From Luteolibacter luteus (GTDB lineage: Bacteria > Verrucomicrobiota > Verrucomicrobiia > Verrucomicrobiales > Akkermansiaceae): a DNA stretch of 64,000 nt. The stretch spans positions 6,076,001-6,140,000 of the forward strand of contig NZ_CP051774.1 of the NCBI RefSeq assembly GCF_012913485.1, read 5' to 3'. The position numbers were made by a program, and so were the translations under genes. Under the pieces are notes generated by a model. That model made no database searches, was not told the origin of the DNA, and saw only the letters and a list, made by a program, of their open reading frames with translations. The first letter of the stretch is position 1. Every line of letters begins with the position of its first letter. Positions 43,533 to 51,446 of the stretch are shown in pieces.

Positions 43533-44732
43533 CTACTTCTTCGCCAGGAATTCCTGTTGGTTCTTCCGCAGTTGTTCGAAGACCGCACGCTGGCCCTCCA
43601 GCACCCACTTCTTCACGCTGTCTTCCGGGGTGAGATCCCATTGGTTCCGGTTGAAAGTGCCGCCCAGCACCACACCGTCGGCACGCGGGAACATGTAGAA
43701 CGGACCGCTGATCAGATTGTAGTTCACCTGCGGCTGCGGCATCAGGATGCTCAGCTGGCCCTTGATGGGGATCAGCTCCTGATCATTGAAAAGCTCCCTC
43801 GCACCGAGTCCAGTACAGTTGAAGATCACCTGCTCCGGCAAGCGCAGCACCTCCTCCGCATTTGCAAAGCGCCGGATGTCGATAGCGGCTCCTGCTCCCT
43901 GCACTTCGCCTAACAAGGCGGGAAGGTAAACCGAAGGCTCGATCATCATCGTGTAGAAGCGCCGCGCATGCGTCGAAGGGAAGATGTGTTCCCCGGGGCC
44001 GAAGTCCTTGAAGCCGACCTGCATGTCATGCAGCACCCCGCCGGGGCCATCGATCCAATTGCTCCCTTGCGCGCGATCGCCCAGATAGTAGTTCGGGATC
44101 CAGCGCACGCCCCAGCGCACGCCCCAGCGCGGACTCACCAGACGCTGGAAGTAGCGGAAGGAAAAATGAGCCGCCTCGATGTACTGCGCCTCAAACTCGG
44201 GCGTGCGTCCGCTGCTGTCGAAAACAGAGACCGGCCAGCATTGGGCACCCGCCACGTTGGAAGTCGTCTCCGGCGGCAGTTGATCCGTATAGAGTGTCAC
44301 CTTCGCGCCGCGCAGTTGCAGCAGCCGCGCCGTGCTCAAGCCCATCACCCCTCCACCGATTACCGCGCAGGATACTCCGGACACGCTCTCCACCTGCCGG
44401 GTCGCAAGATGGGAGCTACCCCAGGAAAGCGTCATGCCCCCGCCACCATGGCCGTAGTTGTGCACCAGGATTTTCCCGTCCCGCTCCTCCCGGCGCACCA
44501 TGAAGCCGGCGGGCCGGAAAGGCCGCAGCCCGGTGATCGTGCGGATCTCGAAAGCAGGATCGATATCGACCGGCACCAGCCCGAGACCCTCGGGGTCCTT
44601 CACAGGTGGCGGAGCCGGAGCCGGGACCACTGCGGGTTCACCGGAAGCCGCGGATGGGTCCGGCTGTCGGCGACACCCGGGCGTTGCGGCCAAGCCACAG
44701 AGAAAGACGGAAAGCGATCGACGGCGATTCAT
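43533..44732 (-). CDS. circularly permuted D-amino-acid oxidase-like lipoprotein
   Basis: The 399-residue product has an N-terminal lipoprotein signal ending TPGC (Cys20), preceded by RRRSL, a possible twin-arginine motif that would suit export of a folded flavoprotein. FAD-binding Rossmann motif GGGVMGLSTA is at about 126-135. In ordinary D-amino-acid oxidase the segment G[LF]RPxRP plus HNYGHGGxGxTxxWG lies at the C-terminus. Here it lies at residues 68-105, before the Rossmann motif, and the protein ends shortly after GGTFNRNQWD. Substrate-handling signatures NCTGLGARELF (about 305) and the above motif are intact. It probably deaminates D-amino acids in the periplasm. WGVR is duplicated at 203-210. 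Confidence 0.85.
   Translation of the reverse strand: MNRRRSLSVFLCGLAATPGCRRQPDPSAASGEPAVVPAPAPPPVKDPEGLGLVPVDIDPAFEIRTITGLRPFRPAGFMVRREERDGKILVHNYGHGGGGMTLSWGSSHLATRQVESVSGVSCAVIGGGVMGLSTARLLQLRGAKVTLYTDQLPPETTSNVAGAQCWPVSVFDSSGRTPEFEAQYIEAAHFSFRYFQRLVSPRWGVRWGVRWIPNYYLGDRAQGSNWIDGPGGVLHDMQVGFKDFGPGEHIFPSTHARRFYTMMIEPSVYLPALLGEVQGAGAAIDIRRFANAEEVLRLPEQVIFNCTGLGARELFNDQELIPIKGQLSILMPQPQVNYNLISGPFYMFPRADGVVLGGTFNRNQWDLTPEDSVKKWVLEGQRAVFEQLRKNQQEFLAKK
44101..44124. repeat. 12-base exact tandem duplication in oxidase gene
   Basis: CAGCGCACGCCC occurs twice in a row, giving a duplicated Trp-Gly-Val-Arg in the encoded protein (RWGVRWGVRW). It looks like a recent in-frame slippage duplication. Confidence 0.8.
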
Positions 44733-44803
44733 GCCGGAAGCTACTACGCCGCTCTCCGGGCCGTCGATTCATCGAATGCTACAAATGCCCCGTGAAATTT
44801 CTG

Positions 44804-45442
44804 TTAGACGGTTTCCTCGGCCACCGATGCCAAGCTGTCGGCGATATGTACCAGCTCCGCGATCGATCGTGCTCCCATCTTTTCCATGACCCGGGCGCGA
44901 TGAGCTTTCACGGTCCGCTCTGCGGAACCGACCTCCGCCGCGATCTGCTTGTTTGGCTGTCCCTCCACCACCCGGCGATACACCTCCAGTTCGCAGGGCG
45001 TCAGGGAGGCCAGACGATCCGCCATGGCCCGGCGATTCTCGTCACGGCTCCAGCGTTCCTGATCCAGAGCCAAGGCGGAATCGACCGCGGATAGCAGCGT
45101 GTCCCGCAGCACCGGCTTGGTCAGGAAATCGACGGCCCCGGCCTTGATCGCACGCACGCTCATCGGGATGTCCCCGTGGCCGGTGAGAAAGATCACGGGC
45201 ACCGATTCCGCCTGGCGGTTCAGGCCTGCCTGAAGTTCGAAACCGCTTGGGCCCGGCATCCGGACATCCAGCACGATACAGCCGCGCAGCGGCCCCTCGC
45301 GAGCGAGCAGGAATTCCGCCGCGGAGCCGAAGGACTTTACGCGATGGCCTGCGGATTTCAGCATCCGGGTGACGGCGGTTCGCAGTGGTTCATCGTCATC
45401 CACGACATAGACCGACTGTTCCAGGTGTTCAGCGGTTTTCAT
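44804..45442 (-). CDS. FixJ/LuxR-family response regulator
   Basis: The 212-residue protein has a receiver domain (1-120) with acidic pocket DDD at 15-17, phospho-acceptor Asp59 in IVLDVRMPG, the conserved Thr in FLTGHGD and Lys109 in LTKPV. A LuxR-type helix-turn-helix (about 146-205; LTPCELEVYRRVVEGQPNKQIAAEVGSAERTVKAHR) follows. It should bind DNA when phosphorylated by the upstream kinase, whose gene overlaps its start by four bases. The oxidase gene 71 bases downstream is a possible target. Confidence 0.92.
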   Translation of the reverse strand: MKTAEHLEQSVYVVDDDEPLRTAVTRMLKSAGHRVKSFGSAAEFLLAREGPLRGCIVLDVRMPGPSGFELQAGLNRQAESVPVIFLTGHGDIPMSVRAIKAGAVDFLTKPVLRDTLLSAVDSALALDQERWSRDENRRAMADRLASLTPCELEVYRRVVEGQPNKQIAAEVGSAERTVKAHRARVMEKMGARSIAELVHIADSLASVAEETV

Positions 45443-47238
45443 GGCTTGTTGGGAGAGACCGGTCCCTCATGGACCGGCAGGATGAGCCGGAAGGTGGCAC
45501 CACCCGCGGCATTGTTCTCTGCCGTGAGTCGTCCGCCGTGCGACTCGGCGATCGATCGTGCAAGGGCCAAGCCGAGGCCCATCCCTTGAGTTTTGGTAGT
45601 GAAAAACGAATCGAAAATCCTGTCGAGTTTTTCCGGCGCGATTCCGTGCCCGTTGTCCGTCACGCTGGCCTCCAGTTCGCCGCCCGGCAGCCGGGCTGAG
45701 CGCAGTTGCACCCGGCGGCTGGCAGGTGCCACCCCACGCACGGCGTCCATGGCATTCAGGATCAGATTTAGCATGACCTGCTCGACCTGGGTGGAATCGC
45801 AGGAAACCGGGGGCAAGTTCATCTCGAAATCAGTGACAAGCGTGACACCCCTCGTCATCGAGTCGTGGGCCACCAGGCGCATCACATCGGTCAGGATCTC
45901 GTTCAGAAATTTCGGCGCCATGGTGAATTCCCGTCTCCCGACCAAGCTCCGCACGCGCTTGATCACCTCGCTCGCCCGGAGGTCGTCCCGTCGGATATCC
46001 CCCAGAATCAGGCGCAGTTCCTCGATCGGAGGGTTTTCTCCGGCGAGCAGGAATTCCGCGGTCTCCGCATTTCCAAGGATCGCGCCAAGCGGCTGGTTGA
46101 TCTCATGGGCGATCGAGGCGGTGAGTTCTCCCAGCATCGCGAGCCGCATTGCCTGCACCACGCCTTGCCGGGCATCTTCCAGCTCCTTGTGTCCGGTGAC
46201 GTCCTTGCTCATCACCACGAAACAAGGCTCGCCCGCCAGGGAGATCAGCTCGCAGGACATGCTCGCCCAGCGCGTTTCGCCGCCAGGCGTGATCACCGGC
46301 TGTTCAAAGCCATTCAGGGGCTGGCCCGAGGCAAGGAAGGATTGGAAGCGCTCCTCCGCATCCTTGCTACCCACCAGCCCGAGTTCGACCGGGCTGGCTC
46401 CGATCGCCCGCGCGCGGTCGATCTCGAAAAACCTTTCCCAGCTCGGGTTTACTTCCACGAAGCGTCCGTCCGATTGGCGGATGATCGCAATCGCGATCGG
46501 GCAACCCCGGAAAATCCCTGCGAAGCGCTCCTCCGATTGCCGCAGTGCTTCCTGGGTTCTCTCCCGCTCCGAAACATCACGCCCGATGCCCTGTAGTTCC
46601 TCGAGTTCTCCCCGTTCGTTGAGCACCGGGTGATCCTCCCACTCCATCCAGCCCACGCCGCCGTCAGCCCGGATCACCGGATGAGAATTCACGATCGGCT
46701 TCCGCTGTTCGACAATCCGGCGAACCGTTTCCCTCACATCGTTGTGAAGGGTCTCCGGGATCAGCTCAAGGAAGCAGGTTCCGATCAATTCTTCGCGCGT
46801 CCTCCCAAAAAACCGGCAGTAGGCCTCGTTGACGAAGGTCAGCACCATGTCCGTCCGATAGCGGCAGACCATCTCCGTCTGGCTCTCCAAAACCATGCGG
46901 TAGCGCTCCTCACTCACGCGGAGCTGCCTTTCGGCCCGCTGGCGCCGTTGCGAGGCAATCAGCAGGCAGAAAATCAATGCGGACTGAATGAGCACCGCGG
47001 CCACGATGCCCGCCATCACCTGCGGATGCTCCTTCCAGACCTCCGCCATCCTTCCGCCCGCCATCGCCGGCAGCCAGTCCAAGATGCCCCCGTCGGCCCG
47101 GGAAATCGGCATCATCATCCCCGGGATCACGACGCGCAAATCCCCTGCGACCCGGGTTTTCTTCTCCAGCCGGGTCGAGGTCGGGCCATGTGGGACGGTG
47201 TGTCGGAGTCTTCGGCGATCTGAAGGCTTTTCTAACAC
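45439..47238 (-). CDS. PAS-domain sensor histidine kinase (FixL-like)
   Basis: The frame gives up to 599 residues; starts near residue 41 (MMMPISR) are equally possible. One hydrophobic segment (VMAGIVAAVLIQSALIFCLLIA) precedes two PAS domains (about 110-225, SEERYRMVLESQTEMVCRYR, and 240-350, SEERFAGIFRGCPIAIAII). The kinase core has an H-box, SIAHEINQPLGAI, an N-box ILNAMDAVR, and G-boxes DNGHGIAPEKLDRIF and GMGLGLALARSI. In better-known relatives this membrane segment follows a long periplasmic substrate-binding-like sensor; here that sensor is missing. The kinase probably senses through PAS, and no haem-binding residue typical of FixL was identified. It phosphorylates the coupled FixJ-like regulator. 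Confidence 0.9.
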   Translation of the reverse strand: MLEKPSDRRRLRHTVPHGPTSTRLEKKTRVAGDLRVVIPGMMMPISRADGGILDWLPAMAGGRMAEVWKEHPQVMAGIVAAVLIQSALIFCLLIASQRRQRAERQLRVSEERYRMVLESQTEMVCRYRTDMVLTFVNEAYCRFFGRTREELIGTCFLELIPETLHNDVRETVRRIVEQRKPIVNSHPVIRADGGVGWMEWEDHPVLNERGELEELQGIGRDVSERERTQEALRQSEERFAGIFRGCPIAIAIIRQSDGRFVEVNPSWERFFEIDRARAIGASPVELGLVGSKDAEERFQSFLASGQPLNGFEQPVITPGGETRWASMSCELISLAGEPCFVVMSKDVTGHKELEDARQGVVQAMRLAMLGELTASIAHEINQPLGAILGNAETAEFLLAGENPPIEELRLILGDIRRDDLRASEVIKRVRSLVGRREFTMAPKFLNEILTDVMRLVAHDSMTRGVTLVTDFEMNLPPVSCDSTQVEQVMLNLILNAMDAVRGVAPASRRVQLRSARLPGGELEASVTDNGHGIAPEKLDRIFDSFFTTKTQGMGLGLALARSIAESHGGRLTAENNAAGGATFRLILPVHEGPVSPNKP

Positions 47239-47307
47239 TTATCTAAGTATCGGCGCAAAACTCCGCGGTGAGCAAGCTCCGATCTCATATACCCGTCCCC
47301 TCGCCTT

Positions 47308-48294
47308 TCAGAAATCGCGGCGGCAGAACATCCATGCCGCAATTCCCAGGATGAAGACCTCGAAGCCCAGCGAGCTGCCGATCACCAGCCAGGATGGATT
47401 CCGCTTCAGGTCCTCCTCCGCATGCTCGCTGAGGCCTTCGCCCATCGAGCCCTTGCGGGCTGCCTTGATCGTCGCATCGTCGAGTGCCTTGCCATCCGGC
47501 ATGACCATCCAGCGTTCGATCAGCGCCGTGGTCTCGGCTGTCTTGGGCAGCAGCAGATAGGGCAGCCGCGCGATATCGTGAGCTGTCTTCCACTTTTGCT
47601 GCTCGGCTTGTTCCATCTTGCCGAGCGTGAAGGGATTTTCTCCCCGCACTCCGATCGAGTGGGTCATTTGCTCGCCCAGTTGTGCCAGGAAGCAGGTGAA
47701 CCAGAATAGGATCGTCAGCAGGACCGCTGCCATCACCGATCGCGTCCTGATTCCGATCAGCACGGTGACCGCATAGAGGTACGAGAACACCAGTAGCAGG
47801 ATCGGCACCGACCACAGGACGGACGGCATCCAGTGGCCGATCCGCAGCTTGATCGCGAAAAACACGATCACCGCGAACAGGGTTGCCTGGATCCCCATGA
47901 ACAGGAGCGCCCCTACATACTTGTAAAGGAAAAGCCTGAGACGGGATAGGGGTTTTGACAAGGCGACCCCCGCGGATCCCTCGGCCATGAATTCCGGGAA
48001 AATCGGCGCACAGGAGATGAGCGCGATCACGATGGCGATCCACGACAGCCACCAGCCGACAATGAACTTGGTGTAGATGCCAAGATAGACGAGTTCCGCA
48101 CCTTCCGATCCCTTCTTGACCATGTCGCTCTCGAAGCTCCAGGCGCCGAACATCACGGTCATCCCTTTCTCGTCGAACCCGATCGAGAGGTAAACCACCG
48201 CCGCGATCACGGAGATCACCAGCGAGATCCAGAACAACGCGCGTGCCTTCAACAAGCGGAAGGAATCTCCCAATACCGCGAGAAACGCTCTCAT
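47308..48294 (-). CDS. ABC-2-type transporter permease
   Basis: The 328-residue protein has six or seven hydrophobic segments (LFWISLVISVIAAVVYLSI, VGWWLSWIAIVIALISCAPIF, YVGALLFMGIQATLFAVIVFF, VLWSVPILLLVFSYLYAVTVLI, AAVLLTILFWFTCFLAQLG, IGSSLGFEVFILGIAAWMF). A helical soluble insert lies between the last two. The GVALSKPLSRLRLFLYKYVG segment is a typical coupling region of ABC-2 permeases. Its gene overlaps the ATP-binding subunit gene by four bases (ATGA), so they form one transporter. Substrate is unknown. Confidence 0.88.
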   Translation of the reverse strand: MRAFLAVLGDSFRLLKARALFWISLVISVIAAVVYLSIGFDEKGMTVMFGAWSFESDMVKKGSEGAELVYLGIYTKFIVGWWLSWIAIVIALISCAPIFPEFMAEGSAGVALSKPLSRLRLFLYKYVGALLFMGIQATLFAVIVFFAIKLRIGHWMPSVLWSVPILLLVFSYLYAVTVLIGIRTRSVMAAVLLTILFWFTCFLAQLGEQMTHSIGVRGENPFTLGKMEQAEQQKWKTAHDIARLPYLLLPKTAETTALIERWMVMPDGKALDDATIKAARKGSMGEGLSEHAEEDLKRNPSWLVIGSSLGFEVFILGIAAWMFCRRDF

Positions 48295-49211
48295 GCCGCC
48301 TCCTTTCCTTGTCCTTGGACTGCTTGCAGGAAGATCTCCTCAAGGGAATAGCGGGCTTCCTTGATCTCCCGGATGGTGGCACCTGCGGCTCGCAGCGCAT
48401 CGATCACCGGTTGGATGGCTCCGGCATCATCCGCATCCAGCGAGAGGCAGTCTCCGGCCACGCCGATGCCATGGCTCAAGAGTTTTTCACGCAGCTCCAG
48501 CGGAACGGGTCCCTGAGTGCGGATCTCGTAGCGGCGGCCTCTCTTGGTGAGCTGCTCGACAGGACCGGACTCAATCACGCGGCCCCGCACCAGGATCGCT
48601 ACCTGATCGGCTACTTGCTCCACTTCCTGCAGCAGATGACTGTTCAAGAAAACGGTGCGGCCTTCTTCACGCATCCCTTCGATCATCTTGCGGATCTCGA
48701 TGCGTCCCTCGGGGTCCACTCCATCCGTCGGCTCATCGAGGAAAACGATCTCCGGCTCATTCACCAGCGCCTGCGCCAGCCCGATGCGTTGGCGCATGCC
48801 TTTAGAATAAGTGCCCAGCTTCTTGTCCGCCCAGCCGCCCATGCCCACCAGTTCGAGCAGCGCGGGGATCCGCCGCTTTCCCTCGACGGCAGGGATCCCG
48901 GCCAGCCCGGCGGAATACGCGATCACCTCGCGGCCGGTGAGATATTCGGGGAAACGGGCATGCTCGGGCAGGTAGCCGGTTTTCCCGAGCGTCTTCCGGT
49001 GCCCGATCGCCTCGCCCAGCATGCTGCCCCGGCACTCGGTAGGGCGCACGATGGTAAGCAGGGATTTCACCAGCGTGCTCTTGCCCGCGCCGTTCGGGCC
49101 TAACAGGCCAAAGACGGAACCGCGCGGGACATGGAGCGAAACACCGGCCAGCGCCTCGAAGCTGCCGTAGCGCTTGCGCAGATATTCGATTTCGACCGCA
49201 GGACTTGTCAT
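48291..49211 (-). CDS. ABC transporter ATP-binding protein
   Basis: The 306-residue protein has a complete ATPase domain: Walker A GPNGAGKST (about 37-45), signature SKGMRQRIGLAQAL, Walker B IVFLDEPTDGVDP and the switch-loop His in FLNSHLLQEVE. The rest resembles CcmA-type subunits of ABC-2 exporters, with a C-terminal regulatory portion. It energises the permease encoded by the overlapping downstream gene. Such exporters transport drugs, lipids or polysaccharide precursors. Confidence 0.93.
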   Translation of the reverse strand: MTSPAVEIEYLRKRYGSFEALAGVSLHVPRGSVFGLLGPNGAGKSTLVKSLLTIVRPTECRGSMLGEAIGHRKTLGKTGYLPEHARFPEYLTGREVIAYSAGLAGIPAVEGKRRIPALLELVGMGGWADKKLGTYSKGMRQRIGLAQALVNEPEIVFLDEPTDGVDPEGRIEIRKMIEGMREEGRTVFLNSHLLQEVEQVADQVAILVRGRVIESGPVEQLTKRGRRYEIRTQGPVPLELREKLLSHGIGVAGDCLSLDADDAGAIQPVIDALRAAGATIREIKEARYSLEEIFLQAVQGQGKEAA

Positions 49212-49416
49212 GGAAGGAGGTAGCCGCCAGTCCAGCGGGAGACATGTCTCCTGCCAAGTGGGAAACTATCGCGGGATTGGAGCCTCGGGGCCTGCCGTCT
49301 CCGCCGCAGTTTGAAACCCGCCCCTCGCAAACTGACATTTCCGTGACAAGCCCGGGCTCGCAGGAACGTTCCCAAGGCGCGTGAGGTGGTTTCTTGCTTC
49401 ACGCAATTTTCCTGCC

Positions 49417-50211
49417 ATGAGAATCCTGTTCGCTGTTTTCGCTTCCACCACTGTGGCCACCCTTTCCGCTGCTGATCTTCCGAAGCTTGTCGCCCACCGC
49501 GGCGCATCCCATGCCGCTCCGGAGAATACCCTCTCCGCCTTCAAGCTCGCCTGGCAGGAAGGCGCCGACGGCATCGAGGGCGACTTCCACCTGAGCTCCG
49601 ATGGCAAGGTGGTCTGCATCCACGACTTCGATACCAAGCGCGTGGCCGGCGAGAAACTGGTGATCGCCCAGACTTCCTGGGAACAGCTTTCCAAGCTCGA
49701 TGTCGGCTCCTGGAAGGATGCCCGCTACAAGGGTGAGCCGATCCCGCTGCTGACCGATGTCCTCGACGTCCTGCCTGCGGGCAAGAAGTTCTTCCTTGAG
49801 ATCAAGGCCGGTGTCGAAATCGTCGAGCCGATCCGCAAGATCCTCGAAGAAAAGAAGGCCGATCCCGCACAGGTGACGATCATCTCCTTCAATGACGATG
49901 TGATCCGCGAGTGCCGCGAGAAGATGCCGCAGTTCCCGGCCCACTGGATTTCCGACCTCAAGGAGATCAACAAGGAGGGCAAGGAAAGCTACTACCTTGA
50001 GCGCTTCGAGGCGACCAAGGGCCAAGGTCTCCAATTCCAAGCCACCTCGCCGGTCACGGCCCAGTGGCTTGCCCCGCTCAAGGAGAAGCACATCCCGCTC
50101 ACTTCCTGGACCGTCGATGACCCGGAGATCGCCCGCAAGATGATCAGCTACGGCGTGAGCAATATCACCACCAATCGCCCGGGACCTCTCCGCGCGGAAC
50201 TCTCGAAGTAA
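49417..50211 (+). CDS. glpQ: exported glycerophosphodiester phosphodiesterase
   Basis: From the ATG at 49417 the product has 264 residues. A signal peptide (RILFAVFASTTVATLSAAD) is followed by the GDPD motif LVAHRGASHAAPENTLSAF with the His-Arg and the Glu-Asn of the active site, EGDFHLSSDGKVVCIHDFD with the metal-binding Glu/Asp and second His, and FLEIKAG. These enzymes release glycerol 3-phosphate from deacylated phospholipids. The symbol glpQ refers to the periplasmic form in enteric bacteria and is given by function only. It is transcribed divergently from the ABC transporter. Confidence 0.9.
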   Translation: MRILFAVFASTTVATLSAADLPKLVAHRGASHAAPENTLSAFKLAWQEGADGIEGDFHLSSDGKVVCIHDFDTKRVAGEKLVIAQTSWEQLSKLDVGSWKDARYKGEPIPLLTDVLDVLPAGKKFFLEIKAGVEIVEPIRKILEEKKADPAQVTIISFNDDVIRECREKMPQFPAHWISDLKEINKEGKESYYLERFEATKGQGLQFQATSPVTAQWLAPLKEKHIPLTSWTVDDPEIARKMISYGVSNITTNRPGPLRAELSK

Positions 50212-50242
50212 TTTCCGCGCCCCGCGGCATGCCACTTCTTTT

Positions 50243-50271
50243 CCCGTGTGGACCGGGATGCTCCACACGGG
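50243..50271. terminator. strong hairpin between convergent genes
   Basis: A perfect 10-base inverted repeat (CCCGTGTGGA at 50243-50252 and TCCACACGGG at 50262-50271) with a 9-base loop sits in the 73-base gap between the phosphodiesterase stop and the stop of the convergent zinc-ribbon gene. No T-run is adjacent on either strand, so Rho or the stem alone may act. Confidence 0.6.
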
Positions 50272-50284
50272 ATGGGATCCCCTG

Positions 50285-50596
50285 CTACCTCAGGACGCCC
50301 CACACCATCAGTCCCACCAGTGCGATTGCCGTCACCCACCAATACCACGCGATCCCGATCCGCTTGTGCGGCTTGATCCCGAACTCCCGGGCGACATAGG
50401 CATCGTAGTCGAAATCCTCATCGGGCAGATCGATCCCGTCATGGACGGAGCCACTTTTCCACCCCGGCTTCCCGCTGGATGCTGCGGCACGCCGGCGCTT
50501 CCGCCGCTTTGAGGGAGGGTTGCAGTGCGGACACCCGCGAGATCCGACAAGGACTTCCTTGTCGCATCCCGGACAGAGATAGGTATCCGCGCTCAC
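50285..50596 (-). CDS. zinc-ribbon membrane protein, unknown function
   Basis: The GTG at 50596 gives 103 residues. An N-terminal zinc ribbon with two Cys pairs (YLCPGCDKEVLV, GCPHCNPP) is followed by a Lys/Arg-rich patch, an acidic linker (DLPDEDFDYDAYVAREFG) and one C-terminal membrane helix (AWYWWVTAIALVGLMVWGVL). It should be tail-anchored with the ribbon in the cytoplasm. The longer frame to 50803 is rejected because the extra part reads as a shadow of the lipoprotein gene on the same strand. Confidence 0.75.
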   Translation of the reverse strand: MSADTYLCPGCDKEVLVGSRGCPHCNPPSKRRKRRRAAASSGKPGWKSGSVHDGIDLPDEDFDYDAYVAREFGIKPHKRIGIAWYWWVTAIALVGLMVWGVLR

Positions 50597-50612
50597 AAGG
50601 GACAAGATGCAC

Positions 50613-51446
50613 TCAAGGCGGGGGCTGGGCCAGCAGGTTCTCGGTTTTCCTGCGAATTTCCACATCCCGGAATTGCGACAAAATCTGCTCCTTTTTCTCC
50701 TCAGGCTCGTTCCGGAGCATGGAGGCCAGTTCGGCCAATGCGGCCATCTGCACCCCCTTCTCCGGCCTGGCCTCGATCCATGTAGCGGCAGCCAGAGGTT
50801 CACGCGCCAGCCAGCGCGAGATCACCTCGTGAAGGCCCGCTTTCCGCGCGGCACCCTCGGGAAGTCCGGCAACCCATTCAGCCGCCTGCTCCGGGGCTAC
50901 CTGCACCCAGCGTTGTGATACCAAGACCAGCGCCCGGTCATGGGGCTTCCCCTCCGGCATCTCCGCCATGACCAATGCGGCACCGCGCTCGGGATCCCTC
51001 GCGGCGATCACCACCGCGATGCTGCCAAAGGCCTCGGTGCGTTCGGCGGACTGCTCCAGGCCTTGGGCCCATGCGATCGCCTTTTCCGGATCCTCATCGG
51101 CCAGCCGCATCGCGAAGTGCGCTACCAGCTTGCGGCTCGCCTCGCTATCCGGCTCCAGCTGCTCGAATGCCTCGCGGGCCACGTCGGGGTCCACATCGAT
51201 CGCATCCCAAGCAAGCTTCTCCAAGGCCTGCTGCCTCGATGCCCCGTCGGGATCCTTCAAGGCTGCGTCCAGTTCGCCGCGCAGCTCTGCCTTGGCATCG
51301 GGCACAGGATCATCGTGCTCCCTTTCGACAGGTCGCGTCGCGCGGGCAGCCTTCAGCTCCGGGGTGGATCTGCTCTCCTGCTTCTCCCGTTCGCCACAAG
51401 AGCAGGAAAGGACGGCAAGCAGGGAGAGAAGGCAGCGGGCGATCAA
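50613..51446 (-). CDS. helical-repeat lipoprotein coupled to giant protease
   Basis: A TTG at 51446 starts the lipoprotein signal IARCLLSLLAVLSCSC with a lipobox ending in Cys; the product has 277 residues. After a low-complexity linker it contains tandem helical pairs of about 35 residues (ALEKLAWDAIDVDPDVAREAF, KAIAWAQGLEQSAERTEAF, APEQAAEWVAGLPEGAARK, EPLAAATWIEARPEKG), the pattern of alpha-solenoid repeats. That suggests a protein-binding role at the membrane. The TTG overlaps the stop TGA of the preceding 1,839-residue protein gene (TTGA), so translation is probably coupled. The longer frame to 51569 is shadow. Confidence 0.75.
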   Translation of the reverse strand: MIARCLLSLLAVLSCSCGEREKQESRSTPELKAARATRPVEREHDDPVPDAKAELRGELDAALKDPDGASRQQALEKLAWDAIDVDPDVAREAFEQLEPDSEASRKLVAHFAMRLADEDPEKAIAWAQGLEQSAERTEAFGSIAVVIAARDPERGAALVMAEMPEGKPHDRALVLVSQRWVQVAPEQAAEWVAGLPEGAARKAGLHEVISRWLAREPLAAATWIEARPEKGVQMAALAELASMLRNEPEEKKEQILSQFRDVEIRRKTENLLAQPPP

